Shown here: in pieces, positions 41,699 to 50,358 of the stretch
Layout of the letters: every line of letters starts with the position of its first letter
Position numbering within the stretch: position 1 is the stretch's first letter
Assembly: GCA_016182845.1 (NCBI GenBank)
Contig: JACPFT010000001.1
Location: 310,001-374,000 of the forward strand
Reading direction: 5' to 3'
DNA length: 64,000 nt
Source: Gammaproteobacteria bacterium
Lineage (GTDB): Bacteria > Pseudomonadota > Gammaproteobacteria > Enterobacterales > Permianibacteraceae
Position numbers and translations under genes: made by a program
Notes under the pieces: model-generated
Told to the model about the DNA's origin: nothing
What the model saw: the letters and a program-made list of their open reading frames with translations, nothing else
The model's database searches: none

Positions 41699-42689
41699 GA
41701 TGGTGGTAGAGGGAATAGGCGTTGATGAGGAACAGCGCGGTCAGCAGCAGGCTGGTCCAGCCCACGGTGTTCAGGAGCCGCTCGCGGCGGCGCAAGACCA
41801 TGCCGATGAGGAACACGCCCGTCATGAACGTGGCGGTAAACGCCGTGGTGAGGTGGGCCGGCGACACATGGCCGAAGAGGGGGCCCGGCTGGTACAACAC
41901 ATCGTCCACGGCCAATATGGCGATATCGAAGAGGTTGCTGCCCAGCAAATTGCCGATGGCCATGTTCAGGGCACCGAGGCGCAGGGCGGCCATAGTGACC
42001 GCCAGTTCCGGGGCCGAGGTAATGGCGGCGACGATGAGCGTACCGACAATGCTCTGCTCCCAGCCCATGGCCAGGGCGAGGGACTTGGCCAGGCTAGGCA
42101 ACCAGAGGCCGGCAGCGACCACGCATGCCGCCGCCACCAGGTAAAGGGATAAGGCGCGACGTAAGGAATAGCGTGCGTAGCGATCGGCCTGCTTCCCCTG
42201 CTCGTCGGGCTGGCGCGCGCCATGTTGGTAAAGGGCGCGCATCGCGCCGCCGTAGGCAAGGAGGATCACGGGAGTGTACAAGCCGATATGACCGAGGCGA
42301 GGCATCAGGCCGGCCTGGACCAAGCTCAGGCTGATCCCGGTCAGGGCCATGAGGGCGACGCCAAAGGCCGCGGCGAGCACATGCCCCTGCGAGGCGCGCC
42401 AGTACAGCGACTCCGGCCGATGCAGGACATCGATGATGACCAGGAGAAACAGATTGAACACCGTGCTGCCCAGCGCATCGCCCACGGCGATGTCCGGGGC
42501 TTGCGCCAAGGTGACGGCCGAAACGCCGGTGACCAGTTCCGGCAGAGACGTCACCGAGGCCAAAAGCATGAGGCCGACCCAGGAGCCCGAGAGCCCGGTC
42601 TTCTCGGCGATGACGTCGCCGAAGCGGCTCAGGTAGTAGCCGGCAATCGCGATGACGACGAGGCAGGCGCCAAGCGGTAACCAGATCAT
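41688..42689 (-). CDS. Sodium/calcium exchanger family (CaCA) antiporter
   Basis: 333 residues, about ten membrane helices, with the two inverted alpha repeats typical of the family: SLPELVTGVSA followed by GDALGSTVFNL, and TSAPELAVTMAA followed by GNLLGSNLFDI. It should exchange calcium (or a similar cation) for sodium or protons. Next to it lies a truncated P-type ATPase, suggesting a former cation-export pair. Confidence 0.9.
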   Translation of the reverse strand: MIWLPLGACLVVIAIAGYYLSRFGDVIAEKTGLSGSWVGLMLLASVTSLPELVTGVSAVTLAQAPDIAVGDALGSTVFNLFLLVIIDVLHRPESLYWRASQGHVLAAAFGVALMALTGISLSLVQAGLMPRLGHIGLYTPVILLAYGGAMRALYQHGARQPDEQGKQADRYARYSLRRALSLYLVAAACVVAAGLWLPSLAKSLALAMGWEQSIVGTLIVAAITSAPELAVTMAALRLGALNMAIGNLLGSNLFDIAILAVDDVLYQPGPLFGHVSPAHLTTAFTATFMTGVFLIGMVLRRRERLLNTVGWTSLLLTALFLINAYSLYHHHVP

Positions 42690-42747
42690 GCGGGGCTCCA
42701 GAGCGAACGCGATTTACCCGAGTCTTCGGCAGGTCATGGGCCTGACG

Positions 42748-42777
42748 GCACTCCTTGTGCTATAGCGCAAGGAGTGC
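42748..42777. repeat. 10-bp inverted repeat between ligase and antiporter genes
   Basis: GCACTCCTTG (42748-42757) pairs with CAAGGAGTGC (42768-42777) around TGCTATAGCG. It lies just past the end of the minus-strand ligase gene. It could end that transcript, but there is no T-run on the minus strand. Confidence 0.5.
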
Positions 42778-42802
42778 TGCTTCGCGCGCATGTCCCGATC
42801 AA

Positions 42803-43915
42803 TCAGTCCTGCCAGCGCAGTACCTGTGCATGCACGACATCGGGCAGCGAGCCGAGTTCGGCCATGCGCGCCCGCAGCCAGGCGGCATCATTGTCGTGAG
42901 CCTCGACCTGCCGGCGTAGGCTCGCCAACACCGGCTCTCCGCCCAGCGCCGCGGCATGCGGCCCGAGTTCGTCCAGCGTCGCCAGGATGTCCTCTGCCAC
43001 GGTCGTTTCGGCCGCCCCTACCGGGTCGATCAGGCGGGCATCGAAACCGTAGCGGGCCGCACGAAAGCGATTCACCGTATAGGCCAGATAGACATCGCGC
43101 GACAGCGGTTTACGTTCCGCGAGTAGCGCCCGTACCAACATCTGCAGATAGCCCGCCAGTTCCGCCGCCCGTTGCACCGTCAACGGCGTGTCGCAGATGC
43201 GCAGTTCAATGGTTCCGTACTCGGGTTTGGGGCGTATATCCCAATAGAAGTCCTTCATGCTGCGCACGATGCCGAGTTGGACCATGCGCTGGTAATAGGC
43301 ATCGAACTCCTCCCAGGTGTGCAGCCACGGCGGTGTACCCGACAAGGGAAAAGCGCTGACCGCCTGTAGCCGGGCACAATCGAAGGCCGTATCCACGCCC
43401 TGGTAGTACGGGGACGAGGCCGATAGCGCGATGAAGTGGGGAATGAAGCGGGCTAGGGCGTGGCAGAGATAGATGGCGTCGTCGCCGTTGGCGACGCCGA
43501 TGTGGACGTGTTGACCGAAGACGGTGAATTGCTTGGCCAGGTAGCCGTATTGCTCGGAGACCGAGGCGAAACGTTCGGTGGGGAAGATGCGCTGTTCGTT
43601 CCAACGCTGGAACGGGTGGGTGCCGCCGCCGCATACACCGACGTGGGCGGCACGCGCCGCGTCCGCCACGGTGTCGCGCATGCTCTGCAATTCGGCGCGT
43701 AGCGACTCGAATCCGCCATGAATGCCGGAATTGAGCTCGATCATGGCCTGGGTGATTTCCGGCTTCACGGCACCGGCGTGCGGACCTGCCTCCAGGCGCC
43801 GCAGCAGGTCGGCAGCCTCCATGGCCAGGTTCTGGTGGTAGAGGCTGACGAGTTGCAGTTCCAACTCGACACCCATGCTCAGTTCCGTGGAGCGCGTAAA
43901 GCTCAGCTCAACCAT
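42803..43915 (-). CDS. YbdK-type carboxylate-amine ligase (glutamate-cysteine ligase 2 family)
   Basis: 370 residues, GCS2 family. Conserved segments: STELSMGVELELQLV, KPEITQAMIELNSGIH, GGGTHPFQRW, QHVHIGVANGDDAI, and TIELRICDTPLTV. Members show weak glutamate-cysteine ligase activity; the true substrate is often unknown. The start overlaps the stop of the upstream antiporter gene by eight bases, so the two are probably co-translated. Confidence 0.92.
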   Translation of the reverse strand: MVELSFTRSTELSMGVELELQLVSLYHQNLAMEAADLLRRLEAGPHAGAVKPEITQAMIELNSGIHGGFESLRAELQSMRDTVADAARAAHVGVCGGGTHPFQRWNEQRIFPTERFASVSEQYGYLAKQFTVFGQHVHIGVANGDDAIYLCHALARFIPHFIALSASSPYYQGVDTAFDCARLQAVSAFPLSGTPPWLHTWEEFDAYYQRMVQLGIVRSMKDFYWDIRPKPEYGTIELRICDTPLTVQRAAELAGYLQMLVRALLAERKPLSRDVYLAYTVNRFRAARYGFDARLIDPVGAAETTVAEDILATLDELGPHAAALGGEPVLASLRRQVEAHDNDAAWLRARMAELGSLPDVVHAQVLRWQD

Positions 43916-45137
43916 GGTGATTACTCCCCGCTTGCGCCTCTTCGCTCAGGGTCTCCCCGGACAATCGCAAGGCATGGTGCGTCGCAATGGGCCCGAGCAG
44001 GTCGAGCACGGTGAGTACCGCCATCGCCACGAGGCTCAGCTGTCCGCCAAGGCCGGCATTGAAGTCCGTGATGGTGCGCGACATTCCCAGGGCCACGCCC
44101 CCGATGGGCGTGATAGCGAGCGCTATCAGACCCGCTTGACGAGCCGTGAGCTGACCGGGTTTTCGCCAAAGCAGCACGCCGGCCGTCTTCCCGAGCTGAC
44201 GAACCGCGATGACAAGCAGAACCACGAAGATGGCTGCGGCGCCGCTGGTAAAGCCATCTAGCCGGAAATAGGCGCCGGTCATCACGAACAGCAGGATCCA
44301 GAACAAGCGGGCGACATAGCCAAACTCGATGGTCATCAATCGCCGCTGACGATCCAGGTTCCGGGCGCAAACCCCGAAACTCATGAGGCTCAGCATCACG
44401 GACAGATTGAAGGCACGCGCCGCGCTGATCGCGATGATGACCATGCTCACGAAGAGCAGGAACTGGCTGGATTCGCGCTTACCGAGCAGACGGGCGGCCA
44501 GCAGGGATAAGAGGAACGCCAAATAGCCAATCAGCAGGGAGCCCCCCAGCCGGTACAGCGAATGCCAGCTTGCCAGCGCAATGCCCACGTCCTGGCGCTG
44601 CGTCCAGGGAATAAGCGCGGTGAAGATGACCAGGGCCAAGATGTTGCTGACCGCGACCAGGGTCAAGGTACGCCGCGTGACCGGCCCCTCCGCCCGAAGA
44701 TCGCTGGCCACCAGCATGACGACCGCCGGCGAGGTGGTCATGGCGATGGTCGCGATCAACGCGGCCGACAAGGGCTCCAGGTCGACGACAAGCAAGGCCG
44801 CGAAGACCAAGGCAAACGACAGCAGATTCTCGCCGAGCGCCATCAACAGCAAGCCGCGATCATTGCGTAACCAAGGGATATCCAAGTGGCGTCCCAAGTC
44901 GAACAGGATCAAGCCGAGCGCGATGTCGATGAACAAGCGCGCATCATCCAGCAGCGGCGCCGTGAGCAAATTCAGACCCGACGGGCCGATGGCAAGGCCA
45001 ATCAGGATATAGCCGCTCACCGCGGGCAACAGGCGGGAGCGCTTAGCCAATTCACCGGCGAGTAGGCCGGTCAGCAGGATGAGCCCGAAAATCGCAAAAT
45101 CGGTGAGTTTTTGCGGAAAATTTGGGAGAAAATACAT
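43908..45137 (-). CDS. Cation:proton antiporter (CPA2, KefB-like membrane domain)
   Basis: 409 residues, 12 or so membrane helices (FAIFGLILLTGLLAGELAKRSRLLPAVSGYILIGLAIGP ...). There is no C-terminal TrkA-N/RCK domain. A membrane-embedded helix with MTTSPAVVMLVASDL matches the CPA2 ion-binding region. It probably exchanges Na+ or K+ for protons. I choose ATG 45137 with AAGG nine bases ahead; the ORF continues to 45194. Co-transcribed with the YbdK-type ligase, as KefB-like systems are with glutathione-related enzymes elsewhere. Confidence 0.87.
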   Translation of the reverse strand: MYFLPNFPQKLTDFAIFGLILLTGLLAGELAKRSRLLPAVSGYILIGLAIGPSGLNLLTAPLLDDARLFIDIALGLILFDLGRHLDIPWLRNDRGLLLMALGENLLSFALVFAALLVVDLEPLSAALIATIAMTTSPAVVMLVASDLRAEGPVTRRTLTLVAVSNILALVIFTALIPWTQRQDVGIALASWHSLYRLGGSLLIGYLAFLLSLLAARLLGKRESSQFLLFVSMVIIAISAARAFNLSVMLSLMSFGVCARNLDRQRRLMTIEFGYVARLFWILLFVMTGAYFRLDGFTSGAAAIFVVLLVIAVRQLGKTAGVLLWRKPGQLTARQAGLIALAITPIGGVALGMSRTITDFNAGLGGQLSLVAMAVLTVLDLLGPIATHHALRLSGETLSEEAQAGSNHHG

Positions 45138-45426
45138 TGTTCTTGCCTTTCTAATGGTCGTTACGCGCCGCGCGCGTAAGGTGGTCAGAGACAATCAGAC
45201 CGCCGTCGTGGGCAAAGTTCCATCTTGGGGGGGTCATTTGCATCCACTCTGCTTCGGTGGAAGGGAGGCGAAGTCCCTCACGATGGCGAGAGCCGCAGGA
45301 CTTGGCCGGCGCGTAGATGATTCATTGCTGTTTCAACGCATGCAGCGATGAGCAGTGAACCGCCCCGGGTTTCGCGGAGGCTGTTTGGTTTGAGTCAGGC
45401 GGCTTTTTGGATTGCCGCCAGCCTGC
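45138..45426. other. Gene-free region
   Basis: No gene or clear promoter. It contains a 7-G run (45227-45233) and short purine-rich stretches. It separates two minus-strand genes, so it should hold the promoter of the antiporter gene, but I cannot point to one. Confidence 0.4.
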
Positions 45427-46098
45427 TTAGTCCTGCCACGCCAAGAGCGGCGCTCCCTGCGCTTTGCAGACTCCTAGGGAACCGATGCCGCATTCGCGGC
45501 CGTCGGTCCACGTGGCGCCGCGCAACAGGGCTCCATACAGGTTGCTTCGCGTGAGGGAAGCTTCCTTCAGGTTGGCGAGCTTGAGGTTGGCCATCTGCAG
45601 GTTCGCTCTGTCCAAGGTCGCACCGTTCAGCAAGGCGCTCTCCAAGTCGGCACCGGCGAAATCCGCGTCCATGAAGTCGGCGCCGGTCAGGTCCGCCGCT
45701 TGCAGATCGGCTTGCTCCAGATCGGCGTGCTTGGCGGTCGCCTGGCGCAGCGTGGCCTCGAACAGGATCGCAAACTCGAAATGGGCTTTGTACAGGTCCA
45801 CACCATCCAGCGTGGCGTGGCGTAAATCGGCATGCTGGAAGTGCGCGTAACGCAGTTTGGCATCCTTCAGATTGGCGCCCTGCAGTTTCGCGCCCAACAG
45901 GGTGGCGAACTCCAGATTGGCTCCCTCGAGATTGATACCGTTCAGGTCCTTGCCGCGTAGATCGACGGCCTGCAGGAAGGCGCCCCGGCAATCCGCGTTG
46001 GGAGCAGGCTCACAACGAATGCGTGGCGAATCGGCCAACGAACAGGCAGCGGGCATCGTCAACAACATCACGGCGAATCTGCGGATTGTAGCTTTCAT
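45427..46098 (-). CDS. Secreted pentapeptide-repeat protein
   Basis: 223 residues. A signal peptide (IRRFAVMLLTMPAACSLA) is followed by an almost unbroken run of A(D/N)LXX pentapeptides (about residues 40-195), forming a right-handed beta-helix, and a short Cys-containing tail (RECGIGSLGVCKAQGAPLL). With an export signal it is unlikely to act like the DNA-mimicking Qnr group. Function unknown. ATG 46098 has GGAG seven bases ahead; an ATG at 46110 is possible. Confidence 0.85.
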   Translation of the reverse strand: MKATIRRFAVMLLTMPAACSLADSPRIRCEPAPNADCRGAFLQAVDLRGKDLNGINLEGANLEFATLLGAKLQGANLKDAKLRYAHFQHADLRHATLDGVDLYKAHFEFAILFEATLRQATAKHADLEQADLQAADLTGADFMDADFAGADLESALLNGATLDRANLQMANLKLANLKEASLTRSNLYGALLRGATWTDGRECGIGSLGVCKAQGAPLLAWQD

Positions 46099-46158
46099 CG
46101 GAGGCTCCATTGCAGCAGTATGGCGCGGTCCAGTCGGCCGTACGTGGCCAACGCGCGC

Positions 46159-47676
46159 TTAAAGGATCCAAAACATGGCGATGCCTGCGGCGATCGTGCA
46201 AACCACGAAGTAGGGCAGTGCCATCCACACCATGCGGCCGTAACCCAGGCGGATAAGTGGCGCAATTTCGGACATGAGCAGGAACAGGAATGCCGCCTGA
46301 CCGTTAGGCGTGGACATGCTGGGGATACCGGTTCCCATCACCACCGCCACGGACTGTGCATTGAACAGCTCTCGGCTGGTCAATCCTTGTTCGAAGGCCG
46401 CCTTGAGCTGGTCCATGTAGATTGTCGCCACGAACACGTTGTCGCTGATGGCGGACAAAAAACCATTGGTCAGGAACACCATGAAGATCTGGCTGCTCCC
46501 ATCGAGGCTCAACACCCAGTCAATGACCGGCCGGAACATGTGCTGGCTCTCAATCACGGCCACGATGACGTAGAAAATCACGAGCAAGGAGGCGAAAGGC
46601 AGGCCCGGCATGAAGGCCTCGGCTAGCTTGTGCTCTTCGGTCACTCCGGCTACCGCCGTAGCGAGCACAATCACGCCCAGGCCGATGAGCCCGATCTCGG
46701 CGACATGCAGCGCCAAGGCGGCGACCATCAACACCGCCACCACCGCCTGCGACATCAAGACGAACCGATCGCGCGCCGTCGTCTTGTCACGAAGCGCCCG
46801 ATCTTCTTCTTCGAGAATTTTCCGCACACCGGCGGGAAGTTCCATGCCATAGCCGAACCAGCGCATCTTTTCAAGGACCACGCAAGTCAGCAAACCGGCG
46901 ATAAGCGTGGGGATCGTGGCCGGCGCGACGTGTTGGATGAACTGCAGGAAGGACCATCCAGCCTCGTTGCCGATAACGATGTTTTCCGGCTCGCCCACGA
47001 TGGTGCAGACGCCGCCGATGGCCGTGCCGATGGCACCGTGCATCAGCAAGGCGCGCAGCATGCCGCGAAACTCATCCAAATCCTTACGGGAGATCTCGTC
47101 GATGACCTCATCCTCGGGATTCGGATCGGTATGGTAGCCGGCCTTGGACACGGCGCGGTTGTAGACCTCGTAGAAACCGGTGGCGACCGCGACGAGAACG
47201 GCCAGAATCGTCAGCGCATCGAGAAATGCCGAGAGCACGGCCACGACTGCGATGGTGGTGAAATTCAGCAATACGCGCGAGCGGATGCCAAGCACGACGT
47301 GATTGATCAAGCGGAACAGCATGTCGCGCAGAAAATGCACGCCGGCCACCATGAAAATGACCAGGAGCAGTACCGGCAAGCCGTGCTCGACTTCCTTGTA
47401 GACGGCTTGCGTATCGGTCAGGCCGAGAAACAGCGCCTGCAAGGCCAGCAAGCCGCCGGGTTGCAGCGGAAAGCACTTGAGCGCCATGGCCAAGGTGAAG
47501 ATGAACTCCCCTAGCAGTACCCAGGAGGTCACCAGCGGTCCCGCGGCAAAATACAGGACGAAATTGAGCGCGAAGAAACCCAGGAGAGTCTTCTTGTACC
47601 AGGCGGGAGCGCGTCCCAGGAAGCTGGCCAGCACGCCGGGCTCGGCGGTGGGGGCCGTTTGCACCATAACGGTCAT
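46159..47676 (-). CDS. nhaB: Na+/H+ antiporter NhaB
   Basis: 505 residues, close to E. coli NhaB in length and motif order: PAWYKKTLLGFFALNF, LLGEFIFTLAMALKCFPLQPGGLLA, LSAFLDALTILAVLV, VGEPENIVIGNEAGW, TPNGQAAFLFLLMSEIAPLIRLGYGRMVWMALPY. Exports sodium in exchange for protons. It is the third cation antiporter in 6 kb and suggests salt or alkaline stress adaptation. Confidence 0.95.
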   Translation of the reverse strand: MTVMVQTAPTAEPGVLASFLGRAPAWYKKTLLGFFALNFVLYFAAGPLVTSWVLLGEFIFTLAMALKCFPLQPGGLLALQALFLGLTDTQAVYKEVEHGLPVLLLVIFMVAGVHFLRDMLFRLINHVVLGIRSRVLLNFTTIAVVAVLSAFLDALTILAVLVAVATGFYEVYNRAVSKAGYHTDPNPEDEVIDEISRKDLDEFRGMLRALLMHGAIGTAIGGVCTIVGEPENIVIGNEAGWSFLQFIQHVAPATIPTLIAGLLTCVVLEKMRWFGYGMELPAGVRKILEEEDRALRDKTTARDRFVLMSQAVVAVLMVAALALHVAEIGLIGLGVIVLATAVAGVTEEHKLAEAFMPGLPFASLLVIFYVIVAVIESQHMFRPVIDWVLSLDGSSQIFMVFLTNGFLSAISDNVFVATIYMDQLKAAFEQGLTSRELFNAQSVAVVMGTGIPSMSTPNGQAAFLFLLMSEIAPLIRLGYGRMVWMALPYFVVCTIAAGIAMFWIL

Positions 47677-47888
47677 CGATTACCTCTCGCGATAGCCCGC
47701 GGGCAGTACGACGGCGAGTCGGACATCCCGGGGCACTATCGAACTCTGCGAATGCATGACGGCCACGCATTCACGCGTGTGCATTGGGCGCGAGCGCCCA
47801 GGCGGTGTAGCGGGGATGCCCGCATCGGCCAATGAAGGCTCAGACTCAATGCTAAGGCTTGGGGCGGGTTGGGGTAATTCGGCAGACC

Positions 47889-47909
47889 GCGTAAGGGAAG
47901 CCCTTACGC
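47889..47909. terminator. Compact hairpin after fixJ-type gene
   Basis: GCGTAAGGG (47889-47897) and CCCTTACGC (47901-47909) form a nine-base perfect stem with a three-base loop, four bases past the stop codon of the minus-strand response regulator. No T-run, so termination strength is uncertain. Confidence 0.5.
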
Positions 47910-47912
47910 TAC

Positions 47913-48530
47913 TCAGGCGGCTTGGCTTTTAAGCACGAGGCGCACCAGTTCGGGGAAACGCTGCACTTGGCATTTTTCCATGATGCGTGCCTTGTAGACT
48001 TCGACGGTACGCGGGCTGATCCCGAGCTGGGCGGCGATTTCGCGGTTGTGGCAGCCGAGTACAACCAATTCGAGCACTTCCCGCTCGCGATCCGTGAGGC
48101 GGGTTAGCCGCTCCTGCAGAGCCGCCTGGCTGGCGCCTTCTGCGCGCAGGCGTTGTTCCAAGGCCAGTGCCTCGGAGATGGCGCGAGTCAGCAGCTCCAC
48201 GTCGATGGGCTTCTCGATGAAGTCCACTGCGCCGCCCTTTAGCGCATTGCGCGCCGTTGCGATGTCTCCGTATGCGGTGATCACGATGATGGGCAGTTCC
48301 ATGCCCCGTTCCTTGAGCGTGGCCTGCAGGGTGAGGCCGTCCATGCCGGCCATGCGCAGATCCAGAACCAGGCAGCCGGGCCAATCAGCGCGGTAGGTTG
48401 CAAGAAAATCTTCCGCAGAAGCAAAAGGTTGAATGCGGTAGCCCTTGAGCCCGAGATAAAGCGCCAAGCTGTCTCGGATCGCCGGGTCGTCGTCGACAAT
48501 GAATATGGTCGGGCTGTCAGTCGGGTTCAT
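47913..48530 (-). CDS. FixJ-family response regulator 1
   Basis: 205 residues: receiver domain (IFIVDDDPAIRDSLALYL; phospho-Asp in CLVLDLRMAGMDG; Lys in FIEKPI) and a LuxR-type helix-turn-helix (LTDREREVLELVVLGCHNREIAAQLGISPRTVEVY). The likely sensor kinase has decayed: a kinase C-terminal remnant lies immediately upstream at 48579-48650. It may now answer to the FixL-type kinase at 51 kb. Its targets are unknown. Confidence 0.92.
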   Translation of the reverse strand: MNPTDSPTIFIVDDDPAIRDSLALYLGLKGYRIQPFASAEDFLATYRADWPGCLVLDLRMAGMDGLTLQATLKERGMELPIIVITAYGDIATARNALKGGAVDFIEKPIDVELLTRAISEALALEQRLRAEGASQAALQERLTRLTDREREVLELVVLGCHNREIAAQLGISPRTVEVYKARIMEKCQVQRFPELVRLVLKSQAA

Positions 48531-48578
48531 GTTTCGCGGGGGATGATTTCGCCAACGGCATGGAAAGCGCAGAACAGG

Positions 48579-48650
48579 TTACAGCCATAGCCTACCACCG
48601 CGCGTCTCGACGATGGAACGGCTCATGACGAGTCCGAGGCCAAGGTCTCC
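48579..48650 (-). pseudogene. C-terminal remnant of a sensor histidine kinase
   Basis: The minus strand encodes GLGLVMSRSIVETRGGRLWL followed by a stop at 48579, the G2 box and following helix of a FixL-like kinase (compare GLGIGLCISRSIARAHGG in the intact kinase at 51 kb). The preceding residues do not match, so the rest is lost. It lies upstream of the fixJ-type gene, where a kinase partner would be expected. Confidence 0.6.
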
Positions 48651-48742
48651 AGTGCTTCGCGGATGGGTTGTATCCGGTTAATGGGGAACTCCCAGCCATT
48701 GGCTCGCGCCGACCGCGGGCCAATGGCTTGTTAAAGGTGGCT

Positions 48743-49189
48743 TCAACCTTCTACGGCGATGCGCTTGGCGTTCGACTTGGCGGTCTTGGGAATGCGGACT
48801 TCCAGCACGCCGTCCTTGGTTTTCGCAGTGATACGTTCGGTGTCGGCATATTCCGGCAGGCTGAAGGAGCGGTAGAAGCTGCCGTAGGAGCGTTCCACGC
48901 GCCTATAGTCCTTTTCTTTGATTTCCCTTTCACTGCTGCGTTCGCCCTTTAGCGTCAGCATGCCATTGGTGGCGGTCACTTCAATTTTGTTGGGCTCGAC
49001 GCCGGGCACGTCGGCGAGCAATACCAAGGCATTGGCCTCTTCCCGAATATCCACGGCTGGCGCCCATTGCGCGCCCAGGGTCTCGCCGAATTCGCGGCTG
49101 AGCATGCCCGTGCGCGGTTCGAAGAAGCGGGTGAGCTCCCGCTGGAATTGGTCAAACAGATTGGCGGGTTCATAACGGACGAGAGACAT
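48743..49189 (-). CDS. Small heat-shock protein, Hsp20 family
   Basis: 148 residues. The alpha-crystallin domain (about residues 40-140) has AVDIREEANALVLLADVPGVEPNKIEVTATNGMLTLKGERS and the C-terminal VRIPK anchor with the IPK/IxI-like motif. An ATP-independent holdase that stabilises unfolding proteins. A perfect AGGAGG lies just ahead of ATG 49189; the ORF continues to 49333 but without family residues. An FNR-type box lies 138 bp upstream of the start. Confidence 0.94.
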   Translation of the reverse strand: MSLVRYEPANLFDQFQRELTRFFEPRTGMLSREFGETLGAQWAPAVDIREEANALVLLADVPGVEPNKIEVTATNGMLTLKGERSSEREIKEKDYRRVERSYGSFYRSFSLPEYADTERITAKTKDGVLEVRIPKTAKSNAKRIAVEG

Positions 49190-49326
49190 ACAACCTCCTG
49201 AAGGAATTTGGATGACGGTCGTTGTCGATGAGTAAGGCAAAGGAGGCAGGGAACTCATGGGCTGGCGCCTTGCCTCCACATCACCGGCGCGCAGGCTTAC
49301 GATGCTACGAACACCCGGTCTTAGGT

Positions 49327-49340
49327 TTGACATGAGTCAA
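49327..49340. promoter_or_regulatory. FNR-type box upstream of hsp20
   Basis: TTGACATGAGTCAA is a perfect palindrome with T-to-C and A-to-G changes at the inner edges of the two halves of TTGAT-N4-ATCAA. On the minus strand a TAGCAT lies 26.5 bp from its centre (49307-49302), three bases closer than at the four strongest sites. Possible control of hsp20. Confidence 0.5.
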
Positions 49341-49414
49341 GCGGAAATGGTCTGCGCTCTTTCAATTTGCTGATGAGCCACTATCGGTCATTAGCTGAAT
49401 TAAGGAGGCTGGGA

Positions 49415-49606
49415 CTACCCGACGCGCAGGATCCGCCCGAGCTTGTGGGTGAAGAAGAAGCCCGAGAGCAGCACGCCGACCAGCACGCCTTTGGCCAGAT
49501 CGTGGCTGACCACGGTGACCGCGACGGTCGCCAGCATCATCACGCGGCAGCTCTTAGGGGGGCGCGCAGCTTGCGGATCGAATCCCACCGGCAGCTCCAG
49601 CACCAT
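49415..49606 (-). pseudogene. Fragment of a SulP-family transporter
   Basis: The minus strand encodes about 40 residues (MMLATVAVTVVSHDLAKG, then VLVGVLLSGFFFTHK) typical of the last membrane segments of SulP sulfate/bicarbonate transporters. There is no upstream transporter sequence and no STAS domain. The rest of 49190-49663 holds no gene. Confidence 0.6.
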
Positions 49607-49663
49607 GCACGACTCCCGATGGACACTTTGAAGGTAGTCAGACGGTTCGAAATGACCGGCGTT

Positions 49664-50071
49664 TCAGGGCCTGCTCGCGGGCTTATGCAACAGACTGCGG
49701 ATCCGGTCGACGAGGAGGCGGCTGACGAAGGGCTTCTCGATAAAGTCCATGGCGCCGGAACGCATGGCGGCGACGGCGGTGGGTATATCGCTCTGGTTGG
49801 CGGTGGCGATGAAGGGAAATTTACAGCCCCGGCGCGCCAGTTCGGCCAGGAGCGCCGGGCAGCCAGGCTGCGGCAATCCCCAGTCCAAGACCAGGCAGGC
49901 GGGCTCCATGCCGAGATCCAGCTCGTCCAGGAAGCTGCCCGCATCGTCGAATGCCTTGACCGGACAGGACTGGCGTTCCAACAGGTAAACCAGGCTGTCC
50001 CGTACCGCTGCATCGGGGTCTAAGATGCACACGGGTGCCGGCGTGTTAACCATTCCGGTACCAGGGTTCAT
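49664..50071 (-). CDS. Receiver-only response regulator
   Basis: About 135 residues: a receiver fold (VCILDPDAAVRDSLVYLLERQ; phospho-Asp in ACLVLDWGLPQ; Lys in DFIEKPFVSR) without a helix-turn-helix. The first acidic position is DPD instead of DDD. It resembles the front half of FixJ. The ORF extends to 50266, but that part is translated R repeat, so I start at ATG 50071; ATG 50053 is also possible. Either a phosphate sink or a truncated FixJ. Confidence 0.75.
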   Translation of the reverse strand: MNPGTGMVNTPAPVCILDPDAAVRDSLVYLLERQSCPVKAFDDAGSFLDELDLGMEPACLVLDWGLPQPGCPALLAELARRGCKFPFIATANQSDIPTAVAAMRSGAMDFIEKPFVSRLLVDRIRSLLHKPASRP

Positions 50072-50141
50072 GGCTAATGCCTGTCCTCTGCCATGGAAAA
50101 CCACCCACACGGGGCAATGCCGATGACTTAATGAAGGTTTC

Positions 50142-50261
50142 GTCGTCCCCGCGAAGGCGGGGACCCAGTCGGCGGCACAGCTGCCGGCTGGATACCCGCC
50201 GAAGCCTGTCCTGAGCCAGGTCGAAGGGCGGGTATGACGGGCTGTTAACTGAGTGGCATTG
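50142..50261 (+). repeat. Dispersed repeat R, copy 3 (longest)
   Basis: It starts with GTCGTCCCCGCGAAGGCGGGGAC-like inverted arms (split here: GTCGTCCCCGCG, then GAAGGCGGGGAC), followed by GCCGGCTGGAT, CCCGCCGAAGCC and TGAGCCAGGTCGA, and ends with the 33 bp shared with 27222-27254. It is inverted relative to copy 2. Such CGTC-CCCGCG-AAGG-CGGGG elements are common in proteobacterial intergenic DNA. Confidence 0.75.
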
Positions 50262-50358
50262 CCCATGCTGGGTCCTGGCTAAAGTATTCGGGAAGGACAG
50301 GCAACAAGAAATACGTAGCGCTACCTAAGACTCATTGGTCCAAGCTGAGACTCAGGCG

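Noticed and set aside
49367-50023. Plus-strand 218-residue open frame opposite the receiver-only gene
   Set aside because: It lacks family features and is the shadow of the minus-strand receiver domain and SulP remnant.
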